From Moniliella sp. 'wahieum' (taxonomy: Eukaryota; Basidiomycota; Moniliellomycetes; Moniliellales; Moniliellaceae): a DNA stretch of 64,000 bases. Both the position numbers and the translations under genes were made by a program. The stretch's first letter is position 1. Each line of letters opens with the position of its first letter. The notes below the pieces were generated by a model that saw only the letters and a program-made list of their open reading frames with translations, was not told the DNA's origin and ran no database searches. Below are positions 34,228 to 46,600 of this stretch, in pieces. The stretch is from positions 124,001-188,000 of the forward strand of contig RSEE01000052.1 in assembly GCA_003971905.1 (NCBI GenBank), in the 5' to 3' direction.

Positions 34228-34276
34228 CTAGTAACTAGCAAACTAGTGACTAGTGACTAGTGACTAGTGACTAGGA
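34228..34276. repeat. TGA-CTAG array
   Basis: ACTAGTG is repeated at least four times without interruption, each copy 7 bases apart, and preceded by looser CTAGTAACTAGC units. Confidence 0.9.
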
Positions 34277-35339
34277 CTGCCTCTACATGTTCGCCCACAT
34301 CAACAGTCTCAGGAAATCCTAGCTTCGGCAACCCGCGTTATTATTCGCTCACAGTCTGTATGTCATTCAGGGTGGTGTGCGCCCAGCATGCCCTCTATAT
34401 GATGAAGAGTATGAGCCGTCGGGTTAGGCTGAGGCCTGACTCAGGCTTCAGCTTCAACACCTGAAGCCTGAAATTTGAAAGGGGACACGCTCGATTAAGT
34501 GGGGTCATGTGGGTCAATTTCCGACACGCTCAAAAGTTTGTGTCGCATGCCACACATGTGATCTACGGCGACCGGCGACCCCGTATGTGTGCCTGAGGAA
34601 GGGGTTGTCGGGAACTAATGCATGTGCGCCGATGCAACTCATGTAACGTAACCAACCGACTGTAAATATGCACGAACATATCATTAAATCAAATTAATCA
34701 TTGTTCTTCCACCGGAGCATCCCCATTTCAGATCTGACAGCTTTACAAGCATGAGATGCATGATTATAGTATGAAGAGCCACACAAAAGTCACCGGTCAC
34801 CGAGTGCGAGCTCTCTCTGGGTATTATCAGGACTTCACACATCATGTGCATCATCATCATCACCGGTCACCAGTGGTTACTACCTTTGCTTGTACGTGAA
34901 TCCGTCAATCGCGACCGCCTCTCCGACGTTCCGCACGTCAAGCTTCAAGCTTCAAGTCTGCAGCACCGTTAATAAGCGACTGTGCTGGTTTTTGGTTACC
35001 GGCGGTTAATACCCGTTTGACAAGCTAGTACTACTCTACTTGACGGTAACGCCCGGTAACGTGTACTACTTGCATGCTATACCAACAGTAGATGGCATCC
35101 ATATCATCGACCATGCATCATGCATCATGCATTATGCCAATGATGTGTGTTGTTTGACAATATCGCATTGTACCTGTCACACATGTCACTCACTCGTTTT
35201 ATCAACGTGTCGGAGATGTCGTGCCTCCCTCTGTCCCTCGAAAGTAAGAAGCGCCCGTTCAAACGTTCATGACGTTCATGCATCATGATGCATGATATGT
35301 GACATGATGACAGGGACCGGGGGTTACCGGTTACTCTCA

Positions 35340-35535
35340 ATACTTTGGTACTCGATACTCGTAGTACTCAGCCTGAGTACTCACATCAGTACTCAGTGAG
35401 TTCCGAATACTTGATACTCAGTCTGAGTGCTCAAAGTACCCAACGTAACGTTCAACGCGCTCAACGACGTCAACATGCTCACAGCGTTTATCATTTAATG
35501 TTCAACGTTGAAGTTCAACGTTCAACCGCAGAGTC
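35340..35535. repeat. Compound array with GTAC, then ACGT
   Basis: AGTACTCAG / GAGTACTCA units at 35,360-35,440 are followed by AACGTTCAACG / GTTGAAGTTCAACGTTCAA at 35,445-35,530. The punctuating TCA or TGA is retained while the palindrome changes. Confidence 0.8.
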
Positions 35536-35799
35536 CGGTCGAAAGCTACACTATTACTCGAGTCAATCTATATGTAGTCAGTATACTTACGAGTCACTCT
35601 AGTCACTAGTCAGTGCTCAGTACAAGCTCCAAGTTCTTCAACAAGCTTCAAGTTCTCCAAGCTTCAAGCTCTTCAAGCTTCAGTACTCGGTACCAATATC
35701 AGTGCGGAGGCGCTGAGTACTAAGATATAGTATGAACGTTGAACGTGAACTTGCATACTTTGTAAGTACGCTGTTCTGTTGCTCATCAGTGCTCACTTA

Positions 35800-36062
35800 G
35801 CCTGAAGGGCCTGAAGCTTGAAGCTTGAAGCTTGAAGCATAATGCATGAATGGGTACTCGATACTCGGTGGAAGCTGGAAGACAATATCATATTAGGGTT
35901 ATGGTGCTTGGACCGTATAGTACAGGATCTATCTAGAACTATATTAAACCCTCAAAGACGTGCACAGTGTGCAAGTCACATCTGGGAGCATATGAGCGTG
36001 AGCGCTGCATGTGACACACATGTGGGCAATGTGAGCCATGTGAGCAATGTGAACGCTGAGCG
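35800..36062. repeat. TGA-AGCT array and TGA/CATG/GCGC mixture
   Basis: TGAAGCT is repeated three times at about 35,812-35,837 and runs directly into TGCA (CATAATGCATGAA). Further on, TGAGCG, TGAGCGC, TGTGAC and ATGTGAGC units follow to about 36,060. Confidence 0.8.
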
Positions 36063-36576
36063 CGCGCTGCGGCTGAGCCCGCTGCACAGTCACTTGTCAC
36101 TAGTCCGTAATCACCACAGTGATCACTATAGTCACTACAGCCACAACCATTTTGGTTGTGATTGAGTGGGTATTATGATTGTGGGTATTCTATTGATGGC
36201 CTTGCGCGTTCCAATGGAGCGCTGCGTGCATCAACGTGAGCTAGGCGCCGAAGCGCGAAGCTTTGAAGTGACTAGTGACTAGTGACTACCTTGGAACACA
36301 AGTGCTTCAAGCTTGAAGCCGTGCTGGGCGCTTCTGCGGCCTTTGCTTCCTAGCTGAGGCCCTGAGGCCTGAGAACCAGGCGCTCAGGCCTCAGGGGGAA
36401 ACAAGGTTGCGCTTGGTCACGCTCCTCTTAGAGGGACTGTGACATGTGAACGTTGAACACCGAACATCGGCAGTGCACCTGAGGCCTTGAGGCTTGACGC
36501 GGATAGTGATTGACACTTCGGTGACTTTTCACAATCAGTGTATGTGTAGCCACCCGGTCGAGTCCTTTCGAGCCCA

Positions 36577-37354
36577 GTGTGTGTGGCAACTAGATTCCGC
36601 CTCAAGCTTCAAGAGTGGAACGATGGGCAACTCGAATTCTTCTTGCCTGCCACCACCTCGCCAACGCTAGTGCCCTTGCTTTTCAAGTTCCCTCGGTTCT
36701 CGACGCCGCCAAGCTGCGTCGCCACTGAACGCATCGCACCCGTTCGTGCTTTACAACGCCAGTACAATCGTCGCCACACACGCACGGCTCTCTTTTCTTC
36801 GCATAATCCGACACTATCGATACCACACTTATTCTGCGCCTCCTTTCACCCGGGATTACTTTCCTTGCTCATGCTCCCTTATCCTGAAAACGACCTGTTC
36901 TTGCATGGCGCCATTCTGGAGAATTTGCCTCATCCTCGTCTGGACTTCGTCAACCGTATCTGGGGGCCGGCACTTCTAATTCCTTCTCCCGGTTCTTAAG
37001 CCCAAATGATACAGCGATTGGTCAGAAAAATCCTCAGGCAATTCACCAAGCGTCTACCTCTCCATCTTCGGGGGTTGGTCCCCCTTCCAGGAGCCCCACT
37101 TGGTCTTCTGCAGTTATCCGCTCCATGAACGAAAGCAGGGGAACCACTTGCTCCACGGGGAGAATCAGAAGGGGGGAATGAGTCCCTGCACTATTTCGGA
37201 CGCTCTCTGGGGAATATTCCCAGCGGAGGACATAACGGACAACCGTCAACATTGAAGTTACTAACGAATTGAGCATTTTCGTGGTGACCTTTCTTCTACG
37301 CTTCAGGAAGGGATCTGGTGGATTTCTTGAACCCACCTGCGTGGCCGTCCGGTC
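36577..37354 (+). other. Probable 5' region of the RNA-binding protein gene, unresolved
   Basis: A 140-codon frame (36,577-36,999) and several broken frames lie upstream of the first certain RRM. Segment DFVNRIWG near 36,945 recalls the start of RRM1 in Nam8-type proteins (D-x-x-V/I-x-x-I/V-W), but the rest does not align, and an antisense frame of 135 codons (37,043-37,450) is equally open. Either an N-terminal RRM is badly broken here or it is absent. Confidence 0.3.
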
Positions 37355-38695
37355 ATCCTTGTTTAGTGGCACACAGCCATAACCACTCCCACAAGGCACA
37401 GCACGAGCTGAACCAGGCTGAGATTGGCCTGCTCCGTTCACTGGCATCAAGGAGCCAAAGTAAGTTCATATCCCTTGTATGAAGGATTACGACGAACTGA
37501 TTGGGTTGCCACAGATCATGACCGATCCCGTAACCAACGCTTCTCGTGCTTTGGTTTCGTACGGTTTCTACATACGCAGGAGGCCAAAGGGCTTTGGTTG
37601 AGATGAATGGAGTTCTGATCATCCAGCAGATGGGCGTTCGCCAGCACGGCCCTGGTGTTTGTCCTGCTACCGCTAAGAGCAAGGGTCAATCTCCTACTGG
37701 ACATTACTCTGGGAGCGCCAAATTGAACTCTGAAAGGCAGTACCAGGGGGACGCAAAATTTGCGTTCTTCCCCACCTTCCATTTCTTCGTTCACGCGTGA
37801 TTATCCCAATGGTGAACCTCAACCGTTCTCATCAATCCTTATGGACAAGACGAGTCAACAAGCTGCCAATCAGGCCGCTAACGCTGCGAGCGCTTCAGAC
37901 CCTCGCATTACCACCGTCTTTGTTGGAGGGTTGTCGTCCTTGGTGTCAGAGGCTACACTGAGGACCTTTTTCGCACCATTTGGGGAAATCTCATACGTTA
38001 AGATTCCCCCTGGGAAGGGATGTGGTTTTGTCGCATTCCTTCGCAAGTCGGAGGCGCAAAATGCCATCGACAAGCTCCAAGGGTTCCGTTTGGCAGGATC
38101 CAGCATCCGACTCAGTTGGGGGCGGAGCCAGGGAGACAAAGCGGCAGCTGCGGCTGCAGCGGCCGCAGCCTCTGACTTCCCCAATGCAGCACCAAATCAC
38201 GTTAGCCATCACGTTACCCAGTTGGCCGCCCGCTATGGTCTCACGGGTCTTTCCACCACCCAACTTACTCAGCTGCAAGAGCTCATCCGCTTTGTCCATG
38301 CCGAAGCCTGCAACGGTAATAATGTCCTGGACCCTATGCACCCGCAGGCTCTCCGTTGGGTGGTGCGGATATGATGGGCATTGCCCAGGATGCGCCTGGG
38401 GCATATGCGCGGTCTTCTAGCGATGGATCGATACCTATGCACCCAACTCTTTCTCAAACTGGATTGCAAGAAGGAAACGCCTCATACAACGCCTTACCGA
38501 CATCGTCTTTGTTGATTGGACAAAACCATCCCCATACCGCATCATATTCTTCACTCAGTCCTCCCAAAGCTCTCACTCGCTGGGGATTACGACTTGACTG
38601 GCCCTTGGAGCAACGGACCCGAGTCATCACTTTTTGGTGGTTTACCTCGGGCGCAGTCTCCTCTGTTCTCTCTTTATGAAGAGAACCGGCAGTGA
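37355..38695 (+). CDS. RNA-binding protein with RRMs, Nam8/TIA-1 family
   Basis: A multi-RRM protein of the Nam8/Csx1/TIA-1 family, acting in U1-dependent splicing or mRNA stability. RRM2 is split by an intron of 55 bp at about 37,461-37,515 (GTAAGT...CCACAG). After it come IMTDPVTNASR, the RNP1 FGFVRF (one base lost before it) and ALVEMNGVLI. RRM3 is intact: ITTVFVGGLSSLVSEATLRT, FFAPFGEISYVKIPPGKGCG, FVAFLRKSEAQNAIDKLQGF and IRLSWGRSQ, the last typical of this family's third RRM. An Ala-rich linker and NNVLDPMHPQALRW follow; after a lost base the tail reads GGADMMGIAQ, SDGSIPMHPTLS and, after another shift, AGDYDLTGPWSNGPESSLFG to TGA at 38,695. Many indels; the start is not identified. Confidence 0.8.
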
Positions 38696-41607
38696 TACGC
38701 AAGGCGAACGCGGTTCAGCCATGTATGTTCGTTCAAAGGACAGACATACCAAGCGCAGCAACCTATCCTCGTGCGTTCGTACATCGGTCATGTTTGATCG
38801 ATCACAGCAGTTTTCTTTTCTTGTACCATCATGGTTTTGGATGCGGTCTCCTATATCAGAGAGTATTAACGCATCTCATCACTGCATCAACACCATTTTT
38901 AAATCGCCGAGTTTTTGTCCCTCTGTTTTTCATGCACCCCTCCCCACACCAATGCGGACTCTCTTGGTTTCTCGCTTGTTGTGGAATAAGCTTGCTCTTT
39001 GCTTTTTGTGGCTTCTTTCGCCAATGTTATCTCGCGCAAATTCATCGCTCTCGTTAGTATATGGTACCGCAACACACCATCTTCCCTGGCCCTTACCTGC
39101 TGATTTTTGCTATCCATTCTATATGTTATTGGCTCCATCCTCAATCTGGGCGTGTTACTTAGCTCAAAGGCATAGTGTCCAGCAACGGCACGCGCAACGG
39201 GTGCCTTTGCACAACACAAAACCTTGCGACAAAATACAAAGATATATGCGTGCGTTGAACGTCACTCTTGCATCAATAAACCACAGGCGTTTCAGTTCCA
39301 ACCTGACCCTCAGTATACAGAAAGCATAAATCAGTTCTTTCATATATTAGGCTATGACATCGATGACAGATGACACCCCATTGAGGCCATGATCTGCGTG
39401 ACCTACATGACTTGTGTATAACCAGAACGCGAGAGGAAGAAGGCCTCTTTTTGACAAAGTCGTGATTCATCTCTCCACATATCCAATTGACGTTGTCTAT
39501 CTCTGCCTCATTTTTCCTTTTCTTATCAGAAGAGAATATATATTTAAGTGTGGCTGAGCTACACATCCACCTTATACAACATCCATGTCAGCTAGGGCCG
39601 CGACTCCACACTGAGAGACGTACATGGATTCTTTTTGCATACACGTTAATTATGCTGCTCCTATGACGGGGTTGCTGTGGCTTCCCAGGTGGAGACCTTC
39701 CCTGCCCATCGGGGCAAGACTCACGGAGGACTGAACGCGTGTTTCAGATCAGCACTGGCGTGAACATTGGAGGGTCGTGAGTAGTGCTTTACTGTTCGTC
39801 GGGCAGAGCCAGGCAGTGTCCGCGGGAGGTTGCACGTTAGGGGCCGGACGAGAAAGCGGGCAGTCCCGATGGTCGAGGGAGGGCAAGCGAGCTGATTGGA
39901 AAGGTGGCTCTTCTAGAGTGAGTTTGTCTAGAAGAAGTGTGAAGGGGAAAGGGAGGAATCAGAATGGTGGGGTGCTTGGGCTATCACAATTGGATCTAAG
40001 ACAGGCAGGTTTTATAGAAGAGAAAGGAGAAACAAAGGGAAGATCAACAGGTCTACAGCAGAAGAGGAAACGAGTCAAAGGGGAGAAGTGAAGACCAAGC
40101 GCGAGAAGCACGAGGTGGGAGACGAGGCGAGGGTCAAGGGCGAGGCGTACTCGCGACGAGAAACGAGGGGAGAGAGCGAGTCGAATTCATGTGTAGTGTT
40201 TTGGATTTTAGACGAGCGCGAGCGGAGAAGAGACGATTTGTTATGGATTTGTAGATTGTAGATGTGCTGATAATCCTAATCACGGGAGGGAAAAGGATAG
40301 CAAACTTGAGTAGTGATAGGAAGAGAAGCCAAGAAGGGGGAGCGACGATGAGGAAGTGGAGGTGGCGCGGCTTAATCGTCGCCTCGTGACAGCTCCCTTT
40401 TATGTACCGTTAAGGTTTTTATCGACCATCGTATTATAGGGTATGAAAATGGATTATAATACGCCAGGGTGAAGCTCATGGTTGTGTTAGCTCTGTATGG
40501 GTCGTTGAGAGCCTCGCCGTCTCCTCTCTATCTGTCGTGAGTGCCAGTGAAGGAATGGATATCTCATTTTTCCTCACTCTCATCATCTCGTGTAGTAGAT
40601 ACGACCGTTTTGTTTGGTATACACTGTACAGGACATAATATTTTGAGCGTTACTGGTTTATGTCGCAGTCCCAGCACTTGTTCCTTCGTCCCGGTCGGCG
40701 AATAAGTGATCTCATCAACAGAGACCTTGACACTTTCTGGAAAGCATGGCATCAGCAAAACACCTGTGGTCGAAAGAAATCTGCACGTGATGCACTGTTG
40801 ACCCAGGGCCAAAAGGACACACAGCCAAAAGGCCAGCCACCTCCGTGGTCACACAAGGTCCCACTAATCTTCTTCATCCCATTCGGGCATCCAGTACCAC
40901 TTCTCTCTCTCTTCCTCTCCTTCTGGGTTCGACCCAGCTCCGCTCTTCCTTCTACTATGATAAATATTGCATAACTGCACTTAAGGGCACCACTCCATTG
41001 GGAACCTGGAGATCACTATATGTGCCTATTATGTCATAGGCGTGTTTATGGGCATATATTGTTGACGGAGGTGCCCCCACAAAGATATATACAAATCCTG
41101 ATGATCGATGTTGGTAGACCACAGACGCTGGGGGCTCCCCTAGGCTCCCGAAACAAAGATGGCCACAGTACAGTTGTAGTAGCGCATATCACACAGCATA
41201 TACGCATCATGAAAAACCCCTCTGCATTGGCACGCTCTCATTTCCTCAACGTTACATCAAAAACGTTTTCAACACTCTCTTTTACTGATTTGTGCTGAAC
41301 GAAAAACGTGGTTCTAAGAGAGATACACGTTGCTGGAGAAAATTAAGGACACAGGCTTATATATAGCCCAGGGTATAGTATAGCAGAGGGAACGTCCGGG
41401 AAGATATATAAGAAGGACGACGGCTTTGCTGGTGATCTGGACAGCGGCGCAACGTCTATATTTACACTTTTTTTGGCGACCAATGCAGCAATAACAAGAG
41501 AAGTATGCCCCCAGTGTGCCTCCTGGATGCAACTCCTGTGGTAGGGAGAGAGATAAAGGAAATGTAGGGTATGCATGCAGAACCTTGAGGACGATGCTGT
41601 TGACGAT

Positions 41608-41880
41608 GATCCTCCGGCTCTTAGTCGGTAATAGACCAGGCTCGCCTCGGTTCCATCGGCTTCCACACGCTGCGGGTATCGTCCCAGCGAGTGTTGGGTC
41701 TGCCCCCCTGATGTGCCCTGCATCGCTTCCTGTATATCTCACTTGCTCTGTGCCTAGTCCGGCCTCCTTTTATATATTAGATGCCTCTTGCGCCCACATA
41801 CCCAACTCTGGCTCCAATCCATCACCTTCTCCTCATCATTCTGCGCGCTGAGACTCAGCGCTCAACCGGCTCCCTAGGCC
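41608..41880. repeat. Dispersed repeat, copy 2 (about 270 bp)
   Basis: Counterpart of 31,965-32,184, with the same ordered blocks from GATCCTCCGGCTC to TCCCTAGGCC and extra sequence near the right end (GCGCTGAGACTCAGCGCTCA). Without coding sequence the element type stays open. Confidence 0.75.
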
Positions 41881-41884
41881 AACA

Positions 41885-41935
41885 GGTGTCACATGTCACA
41901 TGTCATGCATGTCACCGGTCACCAGCGGCGACACA
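41885..41935. repeat. TCA-CATG array running into TGCA and CCGG
   Basis: TCACATG twice, then TCATGCATG, then TCACCGG and TCACC: three different palindromes, all punctuated by TCA, within 45 bp. Confidence 0.85.
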
Positions 41936-42344
41936 ACCGAATGAGAAAACCCAATTATTTTTGCCTTTTTGTGCGACAGCGGGGTGCACCGCGAGTAGTA
42001 CTTAGTAGCCGTGCATATATAGATGCGGCCGCGGTTGCCCGTCTAGGTACGTAGCGGGCGCTGAATAAATCATCCCCCAAGAAGGCCCAAGTGGGGTGAC
42101 CGGTGAACGTGTGAACGCAGCGTTACATCCGTACGAAGACAACTAATACTAATATTGATTGCAGCGCGCACAAGACGCACTCCACATCAGTTGTTTTACT
42201 GCGCTTACTGCACCGAGGGAACAGCATCGTAAGCGTAACCCTTGAAGCTTGAAGCATGCGGTGTGGAGCAAAGCTTCTTATAACATTCGCCGCTATAGCG
42301 GCCCTCAAGTGATGCAACAGTGCGGGTATACGCGGTCCAATACA

Positions 42345-42560
42345 AAGAGAAGTGACTAGTGACTAGTAGTGACGCGTGACGACTAGTGGTCAGTGTGACA
42401 CGAGTGACTGCAGTGACTACTAGTAGTACTTCACTAGTACTTAGTATAGTTAGTGGCTAGTGATGCATGATGCATGATGTATGATGCATGTTGATAGATG
42501 GAATAGCTTCAAGCTTCAAGGATATCGATCGATTGATCGATCGATCATCGATCATCTCCG
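42345..42560. repeat. Compound array: CTAG, CGCG, TGCA, AGCT, TCGA
   Basis: GTGACTAGTGACTAG (about 42,352) is followed by TGACGCGTGACG, CAGTGACTACTAG, then TGATGCA three times at about 42,461-42,485, TTCAAGCTTCAAGG at 42,507, and ATCGATCATCGATCATC at the right end. No unit encodes anything recognisable. Confidence 0.85.
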
Positions 42561-43041
42561 GCACAATTGCTAAATGTTAGCTTTGACGCGTGACGAGTGT
42601 GTAATAAAAGTACTTTGCCGAGGTCTTCTGGCCCCCAAACCGGATCCCTCCCACATATTCTCTCCCTTGTTTCTCTGTTATATATTGTTTCTGTTATATA
42701 GGTCTGGACAGAAATCATATGGGGGTGCGTTTCGGGAGAAGAGAGATATGATGCAATGCATGATGGGTTTTTCATCCATCAACATAATCTGTTGTATGGT
42801 GTCGTTAATACTGCGAGAAGAGTACTGACTGCCACAGAGTAAGCCCTCTCTTCAGGCGGTGCGTGAGGCGTGAGGCGTGAGGCGTGCGGTGTGGTCAGCA
42901 CAGGTGCCTGCTCTGCATTCTTTTCTCCAACACACACCAACACATTAGTTAACAGAACAGATTCAGCCATATCTACTGGTACATCATTGCATCACCACAT
43001 CTCTTTGTACGCCTGCCAAAATGGCATTGTGTGTACGAAAG

Positions 43042-43633
43042 GTGGAGGACGAGGATGGGACGAGGCACGGACCGAGGGCACAGCGCACCGACTACCGCGT
43101 GACGGGGCCTGGAGCACTGGGAGGATCAGGAATAGAGGTCGACCACACGCTGCGCGACACGGGAACGCAAGAGGAGCGCGTACCGGCGGGTGGTGCACGA
43201 GAGCACTGCGTCGCCTTTGGAACGCCGGGAGAAGGAACTGCTTCGGCTGCTGGAACAAGCAGAATGCGACAAGAACGCCAAGTACCAGGGACGCACTCAA
43301 GAGCCGTTTTTCCCCCTGGTTTTGACGACGCGAGGATACTACGGCACCAAGACAGCGGGCAAGTTGTTTGCGCATTGGAAGGAGTTGGCTACCAAGTCTC
43401 AGTGAAAATGGTTCCTCGCTCGGATGTCAACCACATTCATCCGTGTCCACACGCGCTTCCTAGGGTACGGGACCGGATGGCGAGAACCGGAGGGTCCTGA
43501 TATCCTGGCGATCCCCCTGGTTCCTTGACCTTAGTGGCGCTTCCAAGTAACCCCGCAAGATGAACGGTTCGGTTTAGACGTAGCGTTCCCCCTGTCCCAG
43601 CCTTAAGCTCTGTCAATGATATGAATTCGAAAG
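43042..43633 (+). mobile_element. 5'-truncated LINE copy (about 590 bp)
   Basis: Begins inside the region coding for the RT C-terminal domain (GGACGAGGATGGGACGAGG, HRLPR/TDYRV frame), continues through LLEQAECDKNAKYQGRTQEP, LVLTTRGYYGTKTAGKLFAH and HTRFLGYGTGW to IPLVP-TGA near 43,527, then the 3' UTR ending AAGCTCTGTCAATGATATG and ATTCGAAAG. An internal TGA replaces a TGG codon near 43,403. GTGGAG occurs at the left junction and GGTGGAG after the right end, a possible target duplication. It shows where the protein and the element end and so explains the other fragments. Confidence 0.85.
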
Positions 43634-46600
43634 GGTGGAGATTATCGATCGATTTTTAAAGAGAGAAAAGTCCGTTAGGGACAGAGCATATACATGGGTG
43701 AGTCGCATACATACAACAGCGCCAGAGATGATGTGTGAACAGCTACATGCATATCGTGGCGTTGACAACCTTGCCGAGACCCGATGCTAGAATCCGACGA
43801 GAGCTTGGAAGAGTGTCGGGTGTCGGGATCAGACTCGATCATAGTTGTCTGGCCCCCTTGATTTGTTCTCCACCCTGTTTTTCCCCCTTTGGATTATTGT
43901 GCTCCCTCTTTTCCTCCTGTGACTTAGCTCGCATGTTCTCTTCTTCTCCGAGGCATATATATACCCCGCTCTCTTTCCACAACACTTGATGAATATGATC
44001 CCCATCCTTTCCCCCTCTCCATCTCCTGTTACGTTTGATCCCACTCAGCCTTGCGGCTTTCAGCCCAACCACCCCCCATGTCCGCTGGACACATCTCTCT
44101 TCCCTTCCCCTCCCCTATACACCACATGTCCAGCCGCCGCACACGTGCTATTGCGTCCCACGCGGCCAGCTGAAGGAGGAGGATAAATGAGGATGTGGTT
44201 CTGAAGAGAGGTACAGAAGACTATGAGAAGGGTAGGGCCGCATATATATAGGCGAGAGTACCGGGGAGCAGAGGAGCGTCCGGGCGGATAAGAGGGTTAA
44301 TGCCTATCACGCAGGATGGCGTGATTGGGGCATCACCTCAACAAAGAGACAGCTGGCAGAGAGAGGGATCTGAGCCAAAGAGATGTGCTTGATGCGGGAA
44401 GTCTCTGATCCTCAGTCAAGCCTATAGCTTTTTGAACAGAAGCGAGGCTGTCAACCTCTCGTCTACCCGCGCCTTTTTAGTTACCCCCGAACCAATCATC
44501 CACCAGCGCTGCATTGTGGAACTGTCCGTCCGGAAGCGCCTCCGACCAGGAGCCGACAGAATTGAGCCCCCGTCAACAACTCCACAACATGTTAGCTATT
44601 GCCGCCGCCGCTGTCACCGAGCCAGCCACACCCCTACCATCGCGCCAACGCGCTGACGGTAGATTCTTTTCATTTTCTTTTACAGTGCGACCGACTTTGG
44701 AGAAAGTTGCAGGTAGAACTGGGGCAAGGGACAACGTTTAATTGTAACGACGCCACGGTACCTAGATGACAGGATTTTCGGACAAAAATATTGGGCAATC
44801 ACGGTGGCCATGCAGCGTATGAGATTTTGGATGACGACAGTTTTCGGGCCTTGTCATCATTCTGCATGATACGTGTGTTGAACACGAGCGGGACCCCAAT
44901 TCGAGAGGAGTGGCGCGTGGTCCTTAGTTCTCGCGTGGGAGATGATGGTTGTTCACGGTTGTGCCTTCGGGAAAGGGCCGCGATCTGTGAGGCATGACAT
45001 ATGCCTAAAAGATTAATGGTATTACCATTCTATTAATGGCGGTACTCTATACTCTTCAGACCAAAACAAACTTATTAATAACCATTGCCTGGTTCGCTTC
45101 ATTTAGTTGGAGGACGAGGGGAATGATGAGAGATGTGATGACCGAGATGGACGCTTTCTTCTGTACGAAGTTTCGACGGATTCTATAGGGGAGACGAGAA
45201 TCCCCGTCGGGCTAAGAAGGACGATAACTTTGAAGACAATAAGATCATGAGAGCCTGTGGAGCCCGTGCCTATTCGGATGATAGGATGCGGCTGCCTCCT
45301 TTGTACCAGTATATTGCGCCCCACGCGTGTGTTGAGAGGCCATAATCAACAAAGCCAATGCCTGTCTTATCATCACTTTCGTAACCCCCCCCAACGGATG
45401 CGAGCACGATGCCAGCCGCCAAAGCTTCGAGCTCAGCCTGTGAGCGACAAGCAGGTTCAGGTTGTGTGGTCACCAGCTCCGTACTCCATGTTGCTACTTG
45501 CACCAAGCGCAAATGTGGTCTGATGCTACCGCTTGGGCACAACTTGGCTAGCACCCGCACTCATAATCCCATCCAAAAGTTATTTTTTGGCGCGTTTTAC
45601 ACGAAACTGTTCGGGAACCCATCCTCACAGGCCTCATGTTCCGATGTACTGCGCTTCATCCCGGACACCGACATTCTCAACCAGTGGGTTCGGGAGGACG
45701 AGGACAAGATGCGTTTGGGGAGGAAGGACATCATAGTATACGTACGGATTTTACCGAGTAGTGATGGGACCAGGAGTGCCCTGGGGATCAGGAATGAAGC
45801 TTGAAGCTTGAAGGCGGGCTACACCTTGAGGGAGAGTCCTGAATTCGGAGGTGCAATGCAAAGATACCAGCCATATTTTACAGTGACGCGGAGGGGTCAT
45901 ACAATGTCACACGGGAGCCACACATGTTACTAGCTTCCAAGTATTTTCGCGAGACGGTAACGTTTTTTGGTAGCTAATAAAAGGTTTTAGGCCGTTAGGC
46001 GTTATGACCCTGAGGCCCGAGGGTCTGAGAAGTAGCTGGTAACCGGTATAACTGGTAATCGAAAACGGCAACTGCCTAATAAGGCCAGCAACTGGTATAT
46101 ATATAACCTGTGATAACTCGATAACCCTAGGTGGCTTGTAGGGCATATGCGACTTGTAACGTTGGCATAGTGGTGTGTGATTCTGTGGTACGGGGTGGCA
46201 ACAGCGAATCCGGTGGGCGCAGCGATCTTCCAGCAGCGCAGCAGCTTTGGACGAGGCGGGGGGGGGGCGGGGCTTGTGGGGCTAACATGTAACAGCAGGC
46301 CGATGATTAAGGAGGCGCTGAGAGGTGACCTCACCGGTCAGCTGGGGCCTGAGAATCTGAGAGCGCTGAGGCGCTGAGGCGCGGAGACGCTCAAATCCAG
46401 CATGCTCATGGCGTGCTGTTGAGCCTCAGAGCCTCAATGCTGCTGACGAGCCGCAGACCTCTCGCTTTGTGTGGAACACGCTATGGCGATGATCGATGAG
46501 CGATGAGCGATCGATGAGCGCTGTCTGTGAGCCATGCGACATGCGACATGCGAGCGGACAATTATCGTCTTATCACCACTCTCCTCTGGGATTGTCGATT

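Larger units (their letters stand above)
34171..36576. other. Gene-free core of palindromic arrays
   Basis: The densest zone of TGA/TCA-tetramer arrays in the window. CTAG, CCGG, AGCT, TGCA, GTAC, ACGT, CATG, GCGC and GGCC versions all occur between 34,228 and 36,395. No protein-like frame and no TE coding sequence were found. Confidence 0.7.
38696..43041. other. Gene-free interval with decayed repeats
   Basis: Only short random ORFs. A purine-rich block lies at 39,880-40,360 (AGAAGG, GAGGAAACGAG) and T-rich blocks at 38,800-39,000. A dispersed repeat occupies 41,608-41,880, and palindromic arrays start at 41,885 and continue to 42,560. GCGTGAG tandem units occur near 42,860. Confidence 0.5.

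Noticed and set aside
43190-43405. A 71-codon plus-strand ORF as a host gene
   Set aside because: It is the C-terminal coding part of the 5'-truncated LINE copy, matching the minus-strand element at the left edge of the window.
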